Source of the DNA: Rhizobium vallis
Lineage (GTDB): Bacteria > Pseudomonadota > Alphaproteobacteria > Rhizobiales > Rhizobiaceae
Assembly (NCBI RefSeq): GCF_003985155.1
Contig: NZ_ML133703.1
Location: 1-64,000 of the forward strand
Direction: 5' to 3'
DNA: 64,000 nucleotides
Shown here piece by piece: positions 34,005-43,226 of this stretch. The translations under genes were made by a program, and so were the position numbers. The notes below the pieces were generated by a model, which was not told the origin of the DNA, did no database searches, and saw nothing but the letters and a program-made list of their open reading frames with translations. How positions within the stretch are numbered: position 1 is the stretch's first letter; every line of letters begins with the position of its first letter.

Positions 34005-36482
34005 TCAAGGCGCCGTCCTCGCAATGCGCCGTGTCTTCCGGTTGATACGGGCGGTTTCAGCGTCTTTATCCGCGCCCTCGACGGCGCGTCGTGCCTGCTC
34101 ATCCAGGTCGGCGCCCTTGGCATCGCCAGAGGCCTTACCCGCAAGGCGTCCGGTCTGCTCATTGACTCTGGCGGCTTCGGCGTCTTTATCCACGCCCTCG
34201 ATAGCCCGTCGCGCCTGTTCGTCTGTATCGACAGCCTCGCCATCTTCAGGTGCTTCCTTCACGAAGCGTCGCGTCGCGCGATTAACGCGGGCGGTTTCAG
34301 CATCTTTCTCCGCGCCTTCGACGGCATCACGCGCCTGCTGGTCGATGGACGCGCCTTCGGCATCTTTCTGTGCCTGTTCCTCACGCCGTTTAAGTTCGGC
34401 GACTTCCCTCGCTGACATGTCATCAGGACGCAACTTTGCATTCTCCGTAAAGAATGCATCATGTTCGGAGCCCGCAATTTTCGCAGCATAGGTGGCGGTC
34501 GAGATTTTCAGATCGCCGCCAGCGGCGATCGCAGCGTCAAGATCGCTGCGGCTGATCCAGCCGAGACGGTTGATCTCTGTACGAGGATCAATCCCTTTCT
34601 TCTCGAAGTAATCGACAAATCGGTCCGCCGGAACGTAAATGCTCTCAGCAGGACCGTTTCGCGTTGCCTGCGCGACATACCAACGAAACCTCTCCGGATC
34701 GCGTTGACGCAGTTTGGATGCCTGGGCCTGCCGGGATATCTCGGCGATGCTTACCGGCTCTCCAGTCGTGGCTCCCTTCATCCGCATACTCGGCAAACGA
34801 CCACGCAACGCAGCTCTGATGCCGGTTTCGCCAGCCGCAAGCAGCATGTTGGCGAAACCATCGGCCATGGCATTACCGGCAACGCCGTCAAACAAATTCC
34901 TGTCCGGCGCATAGAGAGATCTTGCGATCGAATTCTGCGCCAGCTGTTTACCACCACTCTGAGCCCCTGAGATCGCGCCGGTGACGGCAAGATCGGTGAG
35001 AAACTTCGCGGCGCCCGCTTGTGGCAAGCGCCTCGCCACGCCACCGGGAACAAGGCGCAGCGGCGGAATGGCACCAAGAGCTCCGGGAACGGCGCCGTAA
35101 AGGGCCGCCTGCGTCTGCATGGCCTCGTCCAGACCGGCCTTGCGAGCCCCCGAAGCAGCTTCACCCGCGCCCTCCGCTGCGCCGTACAGTATCGCCCCCG
35201 TCCCGCCCGTAGCCGCTCCGATAACAGCACCAGGCAAAGCCGAGCCGATGGCTGTGCCGACTTTCCAACCAATGCTGTCTTCCATTCCAGGAGTGGGGCG
35301 ATAGAGATTTGCACCTTTATCCTGCCATTCCTGGCCCGCTTTCTGTAGCGTGGCTGGCACAGCTCTGATGAAATCGTTCAGTGCTTCCGAAGGAGTAAGA
35401 ATTGCTGTGACCTCTTCCGGCGTGGCGGTACCGTCCAATATGTCGCTGAGGGCCCCGTGCGCGCTGCTGGGAAGGATGTCACGCTGGTGATCTATCCGCA
35501 TACGAAGCGCGCCTATCAATTCTGGATTGTCACGGATCTCCTTGGCTCTGGCGATGTCCCTTATCAACGCCTCGAGGGCGCTTTTATCTGGGCGTCCCGC
35601 CAATGGCTGCGCCCACTGACCAATGCCCTCGGTAGCTTTGCCGACCGATCCGACAGCCGCACCCGGTACAGCCTTCGCCGCCTCCTTGACCTCCTGAACG
35701 AAGCTGGAGACCCCCGGGGTGAGTACGGAGAGAGCATCTTCGCGCGTAGCAGTGCCGTTTCGCACATCCTTGAGCACCGTTTTCCAAAGATCCCGATCAG
35801 GCACTGCCTGCCGGTCTATCTGGTCTTCCAGTGCCGCGATCTCATCATTGCTCCTATCCCTGGCCCCGGCGATCTCTTGCGCCAGCACCTGTAGCGCAGT
35901 CCTTTTGGCTGGAGCCGGAGTGGACAGGGTGGCCGGTGGTGCAGCCCTACCGAGGTTGTCCGCACCTACCGGGGTCGTAGATGGCCTACCGATCCGTTCA
36001 AAATACGCAAGCCCCACCACATCATCGCCGGCCAACACCGCATTTCCGGGCATGAGCAGCCAGTTGGACAGAACCGGCGACTCCGAAAGAATCGTCGCGT
36101 TCTGCGCTTCCTGCGTCTTCTGCCGAAAACTGTCGCGGTACTGCTTCACCAGTTCCGGCGTAGGCACTGGACTACCCGTCTCTCTGGCATAATCCTCGGC
36201 AAGGCGAAGATCGCTCGCCACCTGATCGGGGTCTCCATCTGAAGAGCGAAGGGCGACCGCGGCAGCGGCAGCGGTGGTCCCTAACGGACGGGTATTCGGT
36301 ATTGTTGGTTCCGGCAGCGGCGCCGGATCGCCGGTCGTCTCCGCGTTTTCAGCAGCAGGAGGAAGCTCGCTCGCCGGCTGCTCGGGCTGCTCATCAGATG
36401 AGCGCGGGACAACGTCGCCGGCGACAGCGTCGGCTCCCAGCTCGCCCGTCTCTCGTATCTTGGTTTCCGGCAACGTTTCCAA
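34005..36482 (-). CDS. Large internal virion/ejection protein
   Basis: 825 aa, Ala/Gly-rich, in the position of the large core protein of T7-like phages, between the tail fibre and the second core protein. A Gly-rich hydrophobic segment near residues 420-510 (IGSALPGAVIGAATGGTGAILYGAAEGAG) could insert in the host membrane during DNA ejection. The C-terminus ends in charged tandem repeats. No transglycosylase Glu motif is recognised. The N-terminus is low-complexity and acidic. Assignment rests mostly on order and composition. Confidence 0.65.
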   Translation of the reverse strand: METLPETKIRETGELGADAVAGDVVPRSSDEQPEQPASELPPAAENAETTGDPAPLPEPTIPNTRPLGTTAAAAAVALRSSDGDPDQVASDLRLAEDYARETGSPVPTPELVKQYRDSFRQKTQEAQNATILSESPVLSNWLLMPGNAVLAGDDVVGLAYFERIGRPSTTPVGADNLGRAAPPATLSTPAPAKRTALQVLAQEIAGARDRSNDEIAALEDQIDRQAVPDRDLWKTVLKDVRNGTATREDALSVLTPGVSSFVQEVKEAAKAVPGAAVGSVGKATEGIGQWAQPLAGRPDKSALEALIRDIARAKEIRDNPELIGALRMRIDHQRDILPSSAHGALSDILDGTATPEEVTAILTPSEALNDFIRAVPATLQKAGQEWQDKGANLYRPTPGMEDSIGWKVGTAIGSALPGAVIGAATGGTGAILYGAAEGAGEAASGARKAGLDEAMQTQAALYGAVPGALGAIPPLRLVPGGVARRLPQAGAAKFLTDLAVTGAISGAQSGGKQLAQNSIARSLYAPDRNLFDGVAGNAMADGFANMLLAAGETGIRAALRGRLPSMRMKGATTGEPVSIAEISRQAQASKLRQRDPERFRWYVAQATRNGPAESIYVPADRFVDYFEKKGIDPRTEINRLGWISRSDLDAAIAAGGDLKISTATYAAKIAGSEHDAFFTENAKLRPDDMSAREVAELKRREEQAQKDAEGASIDQQARDAVEGAEKDAETARVNRATRRFVKEAPEDGEAVDTDEQARRAIEGVDKDAEAARVNEQTGRLAGKASGDAKGADLDEQARRAVEGADKDAETARINRKTRRIARTAP
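34008..34360 (-). repeat. Tandem ~37-residue repeats at the 3' end of the core-protein gene
   Basis: The gene's last ~115 codons contain three or four tandem units of the form (D/T)xxARxAxEGxxKDAExARxNxxTxR, visible also as DNA similarity (for example GTCGCGCCTG-type blocks). Units end at residues such as NRATRR, NEQTGR and NRKTRR. Confidence 0.75.
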
Positions 36483-36559
36483 TAGCTTGTCTCCAAATCT
36501 GGTGAGGAGACAAGCTTAGAATCCAGACAGTTGGCATCATGAATGACCGCCGCCGTTCA

Positions 36560-38764
36560 TCACCGTCCAGCCGCCAGCGCCAAAAGCGAAACGATGCCCT
36601 TGTAATAGCCCATCACTTCAGCCTCGTTCGGCTCCCTGCCGAGGTCGCGCGAAAGTTCCTGCGCCAGCGCTTGCCGGCTATCAGGGGCAAGATCCGGCCA
36701 GTCGGCCAGATGGAGCACCGGCGTTTCCGTCACCGGCTCCGGCTCGCGCAGCACGATCGGCAGCAGCAGCTTGTTGCGCATCGAGCTGATATCGAACTCG
36801 CTTGGCGCCTTGCCGTTATTCTCCTTCTTGAAGGCGGCAATTTCGGAGGCGAGCGCGTTCTGGAAGCGCGCGATCTGCTTGATCGCCCTCTCCCGTTCGG
36901 GGCCTTGCCTGCCCCTTGCGCTGATGCCGATGGATTCGAGCTGCGCCTCCGATTGCGCAAAGGCATTGGCCAGTTGCTCGCCCTCGCGTCTCTTGTCCGC
37001 CTGGTTGGTCGGCGCCGCGGTCTGCAATTCCGCCAATTGGCGAAATGCGTCCGGGGTCAGCCGGCCGCGATAGTCGCTGAGATCGACATTGGCGAAGCCA
37101 TCGGGATCCGTGGCGGCATATCTGCGCATGTCATAGAGCAGCACCTCATCGCCCTGCCCTGCCCGGCCCTTCGCCGCCGTCTGCATGTAGTTCCACGCCG
37201 ACGACACAGCCTCCATGCCGGCCGCTTGGCGGATCTCCCGCGGCACATCATCCGGCGTCTTTCCGGCATCGATCGCTCGCCAGAGTTCGGCCTTGGCCTG
37301 TTCCACCCTGGCCCCCTCAGCTCTCGCCTGCGTCTCCAGCGCGGATTGGACGCGGTTTTGCGTGAGCTGGCGGACCTTGTCGTCGCTGATGCCGGCAAGG
37401 CTCTTGTCGATGTCGTCGGTAGAGGGGCCGAGCGCGCGCGGCGTCACCTTGTTGCCGCGGGGCGCCACAGTGCCGCCGCGCGTCGCAAACGGTGCGGCCT
37501 GTTCGGGATCGTCGATGACGGGGAAATACATGCCATATCGCTCGGCATGGTCGTTGACATAGTCGAGCACGTCCTTCGGCACGGCGCCGGATTTCAGCGC
37601 CCGACCGTTCCAGCCGAGATCGACGGCGTTGGCGGCACCCTTCGCGCTGCCAAGGATCTGTAGCCCGTCGCGAATGGCCGGCGGCGCATCCTCGATCATC
37701 GCAGCAAGGTTGGTGGCGAAACTCTCGTCGAGCCTGCCGACGGCCTCCGTGCCGCTGCCGGCCGGCCGCGCGGCAAGCGCCTCGCGAAGCCTGGTCGGCC
37801 CGGCAGTCGCGACCGCGCGGCCGGAGGGCACGCCGGCGTCCGCAAGCCCGCCATCGGCATCGCCCGATGGTTCGGCAGAGCGCCTGGCCTGCGCCAGGAT
37901 CGTGCCCGCCTCGCGCTTGGAGTGTTCGTTGCTGATCTCGCTCTCGAGCGCCTCCGTCAGCATGTCATTGTCGGCGCCGGTCATCTGCCCGGCGTGATCC
38001 TTCCGGTAGCGGTCGGCGGCAATCGGGTCGTCATCGGCCAGGCGAAGCGTGATGTCCCTGTGGACGCCGGAAACAAACTGGCTGCCGCGCGCCATCATCG
38101 TATCGCCGCTCCAGCCCTCCAGCCGCCCCTGTTCCTGCAGTTCCAGGAGGCCAGCCGCAACATTCTTCGTCACCAGATCGGGACGGGTGAAATTCACCAC
38201 CGCATCCCTCGCGAAGCTGTCGACGCGCGCGGCTGCATTCTCCTGAAACCAGACCTTGCGCTGCTGGCCGGAATAGACGACCGCGCTTTGCAGCGAGGCA
38301 TTGATCCTGGCATCGGCAGCGCGGCCATAGAGTTCAGCCGCCTCGCCCGAAAGGCCCGCGCCGAATTCCTTGCGCTTCTCCATGAGCCGCCGCTCGTAGT
38401 CGGCGCGCCCGTCGACCGCCGCCCGGCCAGTGAGCGTCATGAAGCCGCCCTCGCCGTATCGGGCGTTGCGGTCCCAGGCCGCGAGCTGGTTCTCTTGCTC
38501 CTTGGCGCGCATGACGCTCTCGAGCGACTTGGGATCGGCTGTCTTTTGTTCGGCAGCGCCGCCATTCGCCGCCTGCTGAGCGGCCTCGCGCTGCTTCTTG
38601 ACGTTGGAAATCGACGTCCCTAGAGCTTCGATGCCCTTCGCCAGATCCCCCATGCCCCTGCCGACGGCCGCACCGAAGTCGTCGGCGTCGGCCTTAACGT
38701 CAAGCTTGCTTTGAAAGATCGGCCGCGTCGCAACATTGCTCTGGTATTCGGGAACGGTGACCAT
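36560..38764 (-). CDS. Internal virion protein with degenerate peptidase M15-like segment
   Basis: 734 aa, mostly charged and helical, in the place of a second large core protein. Near residues 340-425 it has RLDESFATNLAAMIEDAP...AVDLGWNG...VLDYVNDHAERYGMYFPV, the layout of VanY/M15-like domains in phage virion proteins. But the expected metal ligands (His before AVDL, and a W-H pair after YFP) are replaced by AKGAANAVDL and DDPEQAAPF, so the peptidase is probably inactive. Downstream are long coiled segments. Confidence 0.7.
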   Translation of the reverse strand: MVTVPEYQSNVATRPIFQSKLDVKADADDFGAAVGRGMGDLAKGIEALGTSISNVKKQREAAQQAANGGAAEQKTADPKSLESVMRAKEQENQLAAWDRNARYGEGGFMTLTGRAAVDGRADYERRLMEKRKEFGAGLSGEAAELYGRAADARINASLQSAVVYSGQQRKVWFQENAAARVDSFARDAVVNFTRPDLVTKNVAAGLLELQEQGRLEGWSGDTMMARGSQFVSGVHRDITLRLADDDPIAADRYRKDHAGQMTGADNDMLTEALESEISNEHSKREAGTILAQARRSAEPSGDADGGLADAGVPSGRAVATAGPTRLREALAARPAGSGTEAVGRLDESFATNLAAMIEDAPPAIRDGLQILGSAKGAANAVDLGWNGRALKSGAVPKDVLDYVNDHAERYGMYFPVIDDPEQAAPFATRGGTVAPRGNKVTPRALGPSTDDIDKSLAGISDDKVRQLTQNRVQSALETQARAEGARVEQAKAELWRAIDAGKTPDDVPREIRQAAGMEAVSSAWNYMQTAAKGRAGQGDEVLLYDMRRYAATDPDGFANVDLSDYRGRLTPDAFRQLAELQTAAPTNQADKRREGEQLANAFAQSEAQLESIGISARGRQGPERERAIKQIARFQNALASEIAAFKKENNGKAPSEFDISSMRNKLLLPIVLREPEPVTETPVLHLADWPDLAPDSRQALAQELSRDLGREPNEAEVMGYYKGIVSLLALAAGR

Positions 38765-38773
38765 GGCTCGCCC

Positions 38774-39313
38774 TCACTTCTGCTTGGATGTCGTCGGTGT
38801 GGTGGCTGTCGTGGGCTTGCTGTTGATCCCCTCATAGGCCTTGCCCACCCCGGTCAGGATCGAGCCCGCCGCCGTCAGATATCCACCCTTGGCCGCCGCA
38901 TCCCCTTTCGCTCGCTCCAGCGTGCCGCCCGCCCGCTGGTTGACGGCGTCGACGCGGTAGTCATAGGCCTCGCGATAGGCATTGGTGCGGATCGTCAGAG
39001 CATCGAGCTCGCCGAGGGTCGCGGTATCCACAAGCGTGTCGAGCGGCGAGCCGAAGGTGATGTCGAGGCCGTTCGCCGCCATCGCAGCGGTCTGCGCGCC
39101 TTGGATCCTCGCCACTTCCTGCCGCTTGCGCTGCTCTTCCTGCTGGCCGCGTTCCAGCGCATCCTGCGCGCGGCGCTCGGAAAGCTCGGCATTCATCTCG
39201 GCGACCTGCTGGTTGTATTTGCCGGCCGCTTTCGCAGCCTGCCCCTGCTGCACCGAGCCGGCGGCGCTGACCAGCGTCGAGCCGAGCGCCAGGGCAAGAC
39301 CGATATCACACAT
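38774..39313 (-). CDS. Internal virion protein (T7 gp14-like)
   Basis: 179 aa. A short hydrophobic N-terminus (IGLALALGSTLVSAAGSV) is followed by a helical, Gln/Glu/Arg-rich region (AAKAAGKYNQQVAEMNAELSERRAQDALERG, partly quoted) and VARIQGAQTAAMAANGLD, then a Gly-rich tail. This pattern is typical of phage virion core proteins of the gp14 family, which form the ejection channel. It overlaps the next gene by 8 bp. Confidence 0.78.
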   Translation of the reverse strand: MCDIGLALALGSTLVSAAGSVQQGQAAKAAGKYNQQVAEMNAELSERRAQDALERGQQEEQRKRQEVARIQGAQTAAMAANGLDITFGSPLDTLVDTATLGELDALTIRTNAYREAYDYRVDAVNQRAGGTLERAKGDAAAKGGYLTAAGSILTGVGKAYEGINSKPTTATTPTTSKQK

Positions 39314-39773
39314 CGAAGCACCTCAATTCGAATGGGCGGAATTCATGACCGCGTAGGATGACGGGATCGAAAATCGTGAAACCCAGCCACCGCAGCCAGC
39401 GCAGCGAGACGCGGTTGTCGACGTCGACGAGGTTTCTCAGAATGGGATAGTGCCGCAACAGTTGGTCCCTCCACTCGAGCGAGCCCCGGAGAAAGCCGGC
39501 CGCATGGCGTTCGATGGCATCGGTCCCGAGCAGCCATGGCGCGCCGACGCCGGCAAGGATGTTGATGGCGCCGACGCCGAAGATCGCCTCGGCCCGCCCG
39601 TCGATGAAAACCGTCCAGGCGGACGAAGATTTGCGCAGCGAATAGATGAGTGCCCCGATCGGCGTCAGGCCCGATGCCTTCCACACCTCGTCGCGATCCG
39701 CCTTGCGCATGCGCCGTGCGACCCCGCGCACATCAAGCGCGCGGACGGGCAGAACTCGGATCTCACCGGCCAA
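39306..39773 (-). CDS. T7 gp13-like virion assembly protein (GNAT-fold family)
   Basis: 155 aa. ALDVRGVARRMRKADRDEVWKASG, AWTVFIDGRAEAIFGVGAIN and GAPWLLGTDAIERHAAGFLRGS match the phage Gp13/DUF2833 family, a GNAT-like fold needed for core assembly. It overlaps both neighbours (8 and 11 bp), so it belongs to a tightly packed tail/core operon. Confidence 0.82.
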   Translation of the reverse strand: MAGEIRVLPVRALDVRGVARRMRKADRDEVWKASGLTPIGALIYSLRKSSSAWTVFIDGRAEAIFGVGAINILAGVGAPWLLGTDAIERHAAGFLRGSLEWRDQLLRHYPILRNLVDVDNRVSLRWLRWLGFTIFDPVILRGHEFRPFELRCFDV

Positions 39774-41844
39774 GGGTAATATCCGGCATGATCGCGAGAA
39801 TGGTCATCGGCAGCGGATCGAACTGCTTGATCCACATGTTGCCGCCGGTGTCCCAGTCCCATTGCGGCGTCAGCGAGATATCGCCGGTGACGGGTTCGAT
39901 CGGATCGTCCCAATCCTCCGTCGAGCGCTGCTTGTATTCCACGAGATGTTCGTCGCCCCGCGCCCCGTCACGTGGGCCGATGAAGATCCCGCGCGTCTGC
40001 TCGACCCTCAGCGTCACGTTGCTAACGGATTTCTGCCGCCCCTGCACAGTGCCGAGCCCGCCGACATTGCCGAGATCGATATCGAGCGTCTGCAGCGCCG
40101 AAACGATGGGCAGGCCGACATGCACCTTGGAAGCGGCGACATCGAGCGTCACACTGCCGCTTGTTACGGTCAGGTTTCGAACGACATTGCCATCGGCCAA
40201 CGCCACCACCTTCTGCCCTTCGAGATGCGCCAGCCCGCCGATCACGGTGGCCGGCGCGCCGCTATAGGTCAGGCCACAATCGACGAAGAAGGCATCGTTG
40301 ACCGATTGAAAGACGCGGCTGTGCAGCCTTTCGATATAGCGCCGCGACTGGCCGCCGATCGTGCGCTTGACGAGGAAATAGGGCACGTCCTCATTGCCCT
40401 CGGCAATCACGGTGACATCCTCGAAAACGGCGTCGTCGTCAGGTCCGCTTTCATGGCGCGTCCAGGCCCAGACGTCATGCTCCTTGAGATAGGTGAGCGA
40501 AACAAGCGCGCCGTTGTCGAGCACCACCCAGGCGATCGAATAGGGCGCCTGCGCATAGGCCCAGGCCTTGATGCGTCGGTTCTCGAAGAGATGGCGGGCA
40601 AGGATGGTCAGGTCTTTGCCGACGAAGCTGTCCTCGGTATAAACATAGCTGAAATCGCGCACGACCCCGCCGCGTTCCTGGGCAAAGAGCACGGTGTTGC
40701 CGACGACGATCGGCTGCACCCTGGCGGCCCCGCGATAGCCCTGGTTGTCGATCTTGATCGACGAGGGAGAAATCGCGTCGGATTGCGAGCCGCCGCTGAC
40801 GATCCACTCGGCCCCTGAGGTCAAAAGCATCAGTCCGCGCAGTGCCAGCATCGAGCGGATCTCGTTCACCTGCCGGGCGCGGATGCGGAAGGTCACGGCG
40901 TCGCTTGCCTTCGACGGCGAGGAATAGCCGAAATTCTCGTAATTGGCCGATTGCGACAGCCAGACCGCCTGCGGATCGTTCTTCGTCGAGGCGAAGGCCA
41001 GCCGCTGCTCGATGAAGGTCGCGCAGCGGGGATAGTTGCCGGCGCTGTTGAAGGGATTGCGCGCCGTCTGCGGCGTATCGGCAAGATCGGCCGCGATATT
41101 GTCGTCGTCGAACAACAGTCCGGCCGTGCCGCCGATATAGCCATAGACGCCGTTGTCGTTCTTGTAGACGATGTAGCGTGAGGCGCCCGCCACCGCAGCC
41201 CAGGTGATGCGGTTCCTGCGGCCGGTCACAGTCAGGTCGTTGTTGACGTAAACGGGCGCGGTCGGCAGGCTTTCCTCGCCACTCTCATTGTCGATGGCAG
41301 AGACGCTATAGCCATAGGTCGTGCTCCCCGATCCGCCGAGCGGGACGGCAGCGACGCCAGTGGGTGCCGCAATCTTCGGCGCGAAGGTGACGACGGCAAG
41401 CGTCCAGTTGTTGTCGGCGTGGCGCGCCAGTTTGCGCACGGGATAGTCGGGATGACAGATATACATCACGTCAGCCTCCTGCACGAACACCAGCTCGTCG
41501 AGCGCCGTATGCACATAGGGCGTCGTCACCTCGTAAGGTGTGGCGCCTGACAGAACGAGCCCGCCATCCCGGAAGACGCGGAAATAGAGATGGCCGAATT
41601 CCAGCACATAGGATTGCTCGGTGTTGAACTGGAAAGGGATCAGCCGCGCCTTGTTGGCACTGGCCTTGACCTCGCGGATGAAGGCGAGACCGGCGCGGTT
41701 CGATGCCCCGCCATGCGGATTGATGAAGAGGTTCAGCGCCGTCTTCAGGCCGATGCCATATTTCCCCTGGTCGACGCGCGCCCAGAGCGCCGGCGAGAGT
41801 TCCCCGCCCCCGAAGGACGGCTGGTAGGCGCGCAGATCAGCCAT
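39763..41844 (-). CDS. Tail tubular protein B (gp12-like nozzle)
   Basis: 693 aa. The start FGGGELSPALWARVDQGKYGIGLKTALNLF, given here in part, with GGASNRAGLAFI and FQFNTEQSYVLEFG is the signature of podovirus tail nozzle proteins. Long beta-rich body with repeated Trp/Tyr (DVWAWTRHESG, WIVSGGSQSD). Overlaps tail tube A by 8 bp. Confidence 0.85.
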   Translation of the reverse strand: MADLRAYQPSFGGGELSPALWARVDQGKYGIGLKTALNLFINPHGGASNRAGLAFIREVKASANKARLIPFQFNTEQSYVLEFGHLYFRVFRDGGLVLSGATPYEVTTPYVHTALDELVFVQEADVMYICHPDYPVRKLARHADNNWTLAVVTFAPKIAAPTGVAAVPLGGSGSTTYGYSVSAIDNESGEESLPTAPVYVNNDLTVTGRRNRITWAAVAGASRYIVYKNDNGVYGYIGGTAGLLFDDDNIAADLADTPQTARNPFNSAGNYPRCATFIEQRLAFASTKNDPQAVWLSQSANYENFGYSSPSKASDAVTFRIRARQVNEIRSMLALRGLMLLTSGAEWIVSGGSQSDAISPSSIKIDNQGYRGAARVQPIVVGNTVLFAQERGGVVRDFSYVYTEDSFVGKDLTILARHLFENRRIKAWAYAQAPYSIAWVVLDNGALVSLTYLKEHDVWAWTRHESGPDDDAVFEDVTVIAEGNEDVPYFLVKRTIGGQSRRYIERLHSRVFQSVNDAFFVDCGLTYSGAPATVIGGLAHLEGQKVVALADGNVVRNLTVTSGSVTLDVAASKVHVGLPIVSALQTLDIDLGNVGGLGTVQGRQKSVSNVTLRVEQTRGIFIGPRDGARGDEHLVEYKQRSTEDWDDPIEPVTGDISLTPQWDWDTGGNMWIKQFDPLPMTILAIMPDITLGR

Positions 41845-42475
41845 TCGCCCGCCCTCCCGTCAGCCCGTCCTGATCGTCGGCGCCGTCCCAGGCCTCGTTG
41901 GCATCCGCCGTCTGGGCGAGCGCCTGCGTGCTCGTGGCAAGCTGAAACGCATCGGCGCGCACTTGCGCATCGCGCGTCAGCGGCATGGCGAGCCGCACCG
42001 CCAGATGCCAGGCAAGCGCATCGATGAACAGCGGCGAATATTTCGTCGGGTCGGTCAGCCTCTCCGTGAAATTCAGATAGGCGGGCGAAACATTGCAATA
42101 GATCATGCCGCCCTCGGCGTCATAGGCATGCCCGCCGGCGGAGGAAGACGCGCCACCGGAAAAGACGCCGCCCACCGAAGCATCGCCGGTCACGTCGAGC
42201 GCCGAACGGATGCCCCGGATCGCCAGGCAGTCCACCGGTCGGTCATAGGCATAGGCCCACTCCCCCGGCCGGTCGTTCTCGATTGCCGCAAGCGATCGAG
42301 TCCTGCCGGCAAAACGCCAGGGATAGGCCTGCAGCAGCGCATCACGCGCCGGCGCAAAGAAACGGTTGCAGGCGCGCGCCTCCACCGTCGGCTCGCTCAG
42401 CGCATTGATGCTGTCCTTGCCGATGGAAGCGAGCGCCAGATTGCAGATGGAAACGATGGATGTCATGTCGGTCAA
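41837..42475 (-). CDS. Tail tubular protein A (gp11-like)
   Basis: 212 aa. IVSICNLALASIGKDSINAL, EARACNRFFAPARDALLQAYPWRFA and AYDRPVDCLAIRGI match the podovirus tail-tube A/adaptor family that links the portal to the nozzle. It is the last phage gene before the non-phage block at 42.9-47.1 kb. Confidence 0.83.
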   Translation of the reverse strand: MTDMTSIVSICNLALASIGKDSINALSEPTVEARACNRFFAPARDALLQAYPWRFAGRTRSLAAIENDRPGEWAYAYDRPVDCLAIRGIRSALDVTGDASVGGVFSGGASSSAGGHAYDAEGGMIYCNVSPAYLNFTERLTDPTKYSPLFIDALAWHLAVRLAMPLTRDAQVRADAFQLATSTQALAQTADANEAWDGADDQDGLTGGRANG

Positions 42476-42675
42476 CCCCGTGGTTGAGCGACCCTAGCCC
42501 CTCAATGGTTGCCGCGACGAAACGCCCAAAAGACTGCTTCACCCGATGAATGTGAAAGCGGTGCGGTTGACTTGCCGATAAAGCTCGGCTGCGCTTTGGA
42601 TGACGGCCCGTTCGGCCCCTTGACCCGCACCGACGATATGAAACAGACGACCATACCAGCGGCGGTCGGCCAAGT

Positions 42676-42870
42676 TCAACGCAGCATCGCTATGATCGAT
42701 GTGACGACAACGGCGGTCGCAGCGGCGAATATGAAGACATAGATGAAGTTACGCCCAAGAGACCGGATGATCGCTTGATGGGCGTCGTCCCCTTTTGTTG
42801 TCGAAGCATGCGTCGCCTTGGTCGGTCCTGCCGAGCTGTCGCCGTCTTTTTCTCCTGACAACTTCGCCAT
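42676..42870 (-). CDS. Small membrane protein, unknown
   Basis: 64 aa: a polar, Ser/Thr/Lys-rich N-terminus (MAKLSGEKDGDSSAG) and one C-terminal membrane helix (FIYVFIFAAATAVVVTSIIAML). GGGCGGG lies just upstream. Family not recognised; it may or may not belong to the phage. Confidence 0.5.
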   Translation of the reverse strand: MAKLSGEKDGDSSAGPTKATHASTTKGDDAHQAIIRSLGRNFIYVFIFAAATAVVVTSIIAMLR

Positions 42871-43226
42871 CTTACCCGCCCCCCATTGGCTGGAAGTTTC
42901 CAGAATACCACCGATGGCAGCTTTACGCAGGTGTAACCGCTGGCGCCTTCCCGTTGAAACCGCTCAAGAGATCCCTATCCTCAGGGGCCTCGAAGGGCAC
43001 GGCGAGCGCCCGGCGTCAAAACGATCCGACTGTGACCTCCGTGGCTTTACTTATCTGCGCCGTCACCTATGGAAATCTGTCATATCCATCGAATAGCAAG
43101 ACACGTTAGATACGTAGATCCGCACCGGGCGCAACCTTCGAGCCGCGCCCATGACCTTGCCCAATTGCGCCGACGACGGCGCAGACTTCCGCCTGCATCA
43201 ATCCAACCAACCAAGGGAGCCATGCC
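42871..43226. other. Intergenic, no gene supported
   Basis: Upstream region of the hydrolase gene; short frames lack support. No promoter identified with confidence. Confidence 0.4.

Noticed and set aside
32213..34243. Extended tail-fibre frame of 676 codons
   Set aside because: The part upstream of ATG 33832 overlaps the neighbouring core-protein gene and is its shadow; the T7 gp17-like start lies at MTISSTNN.
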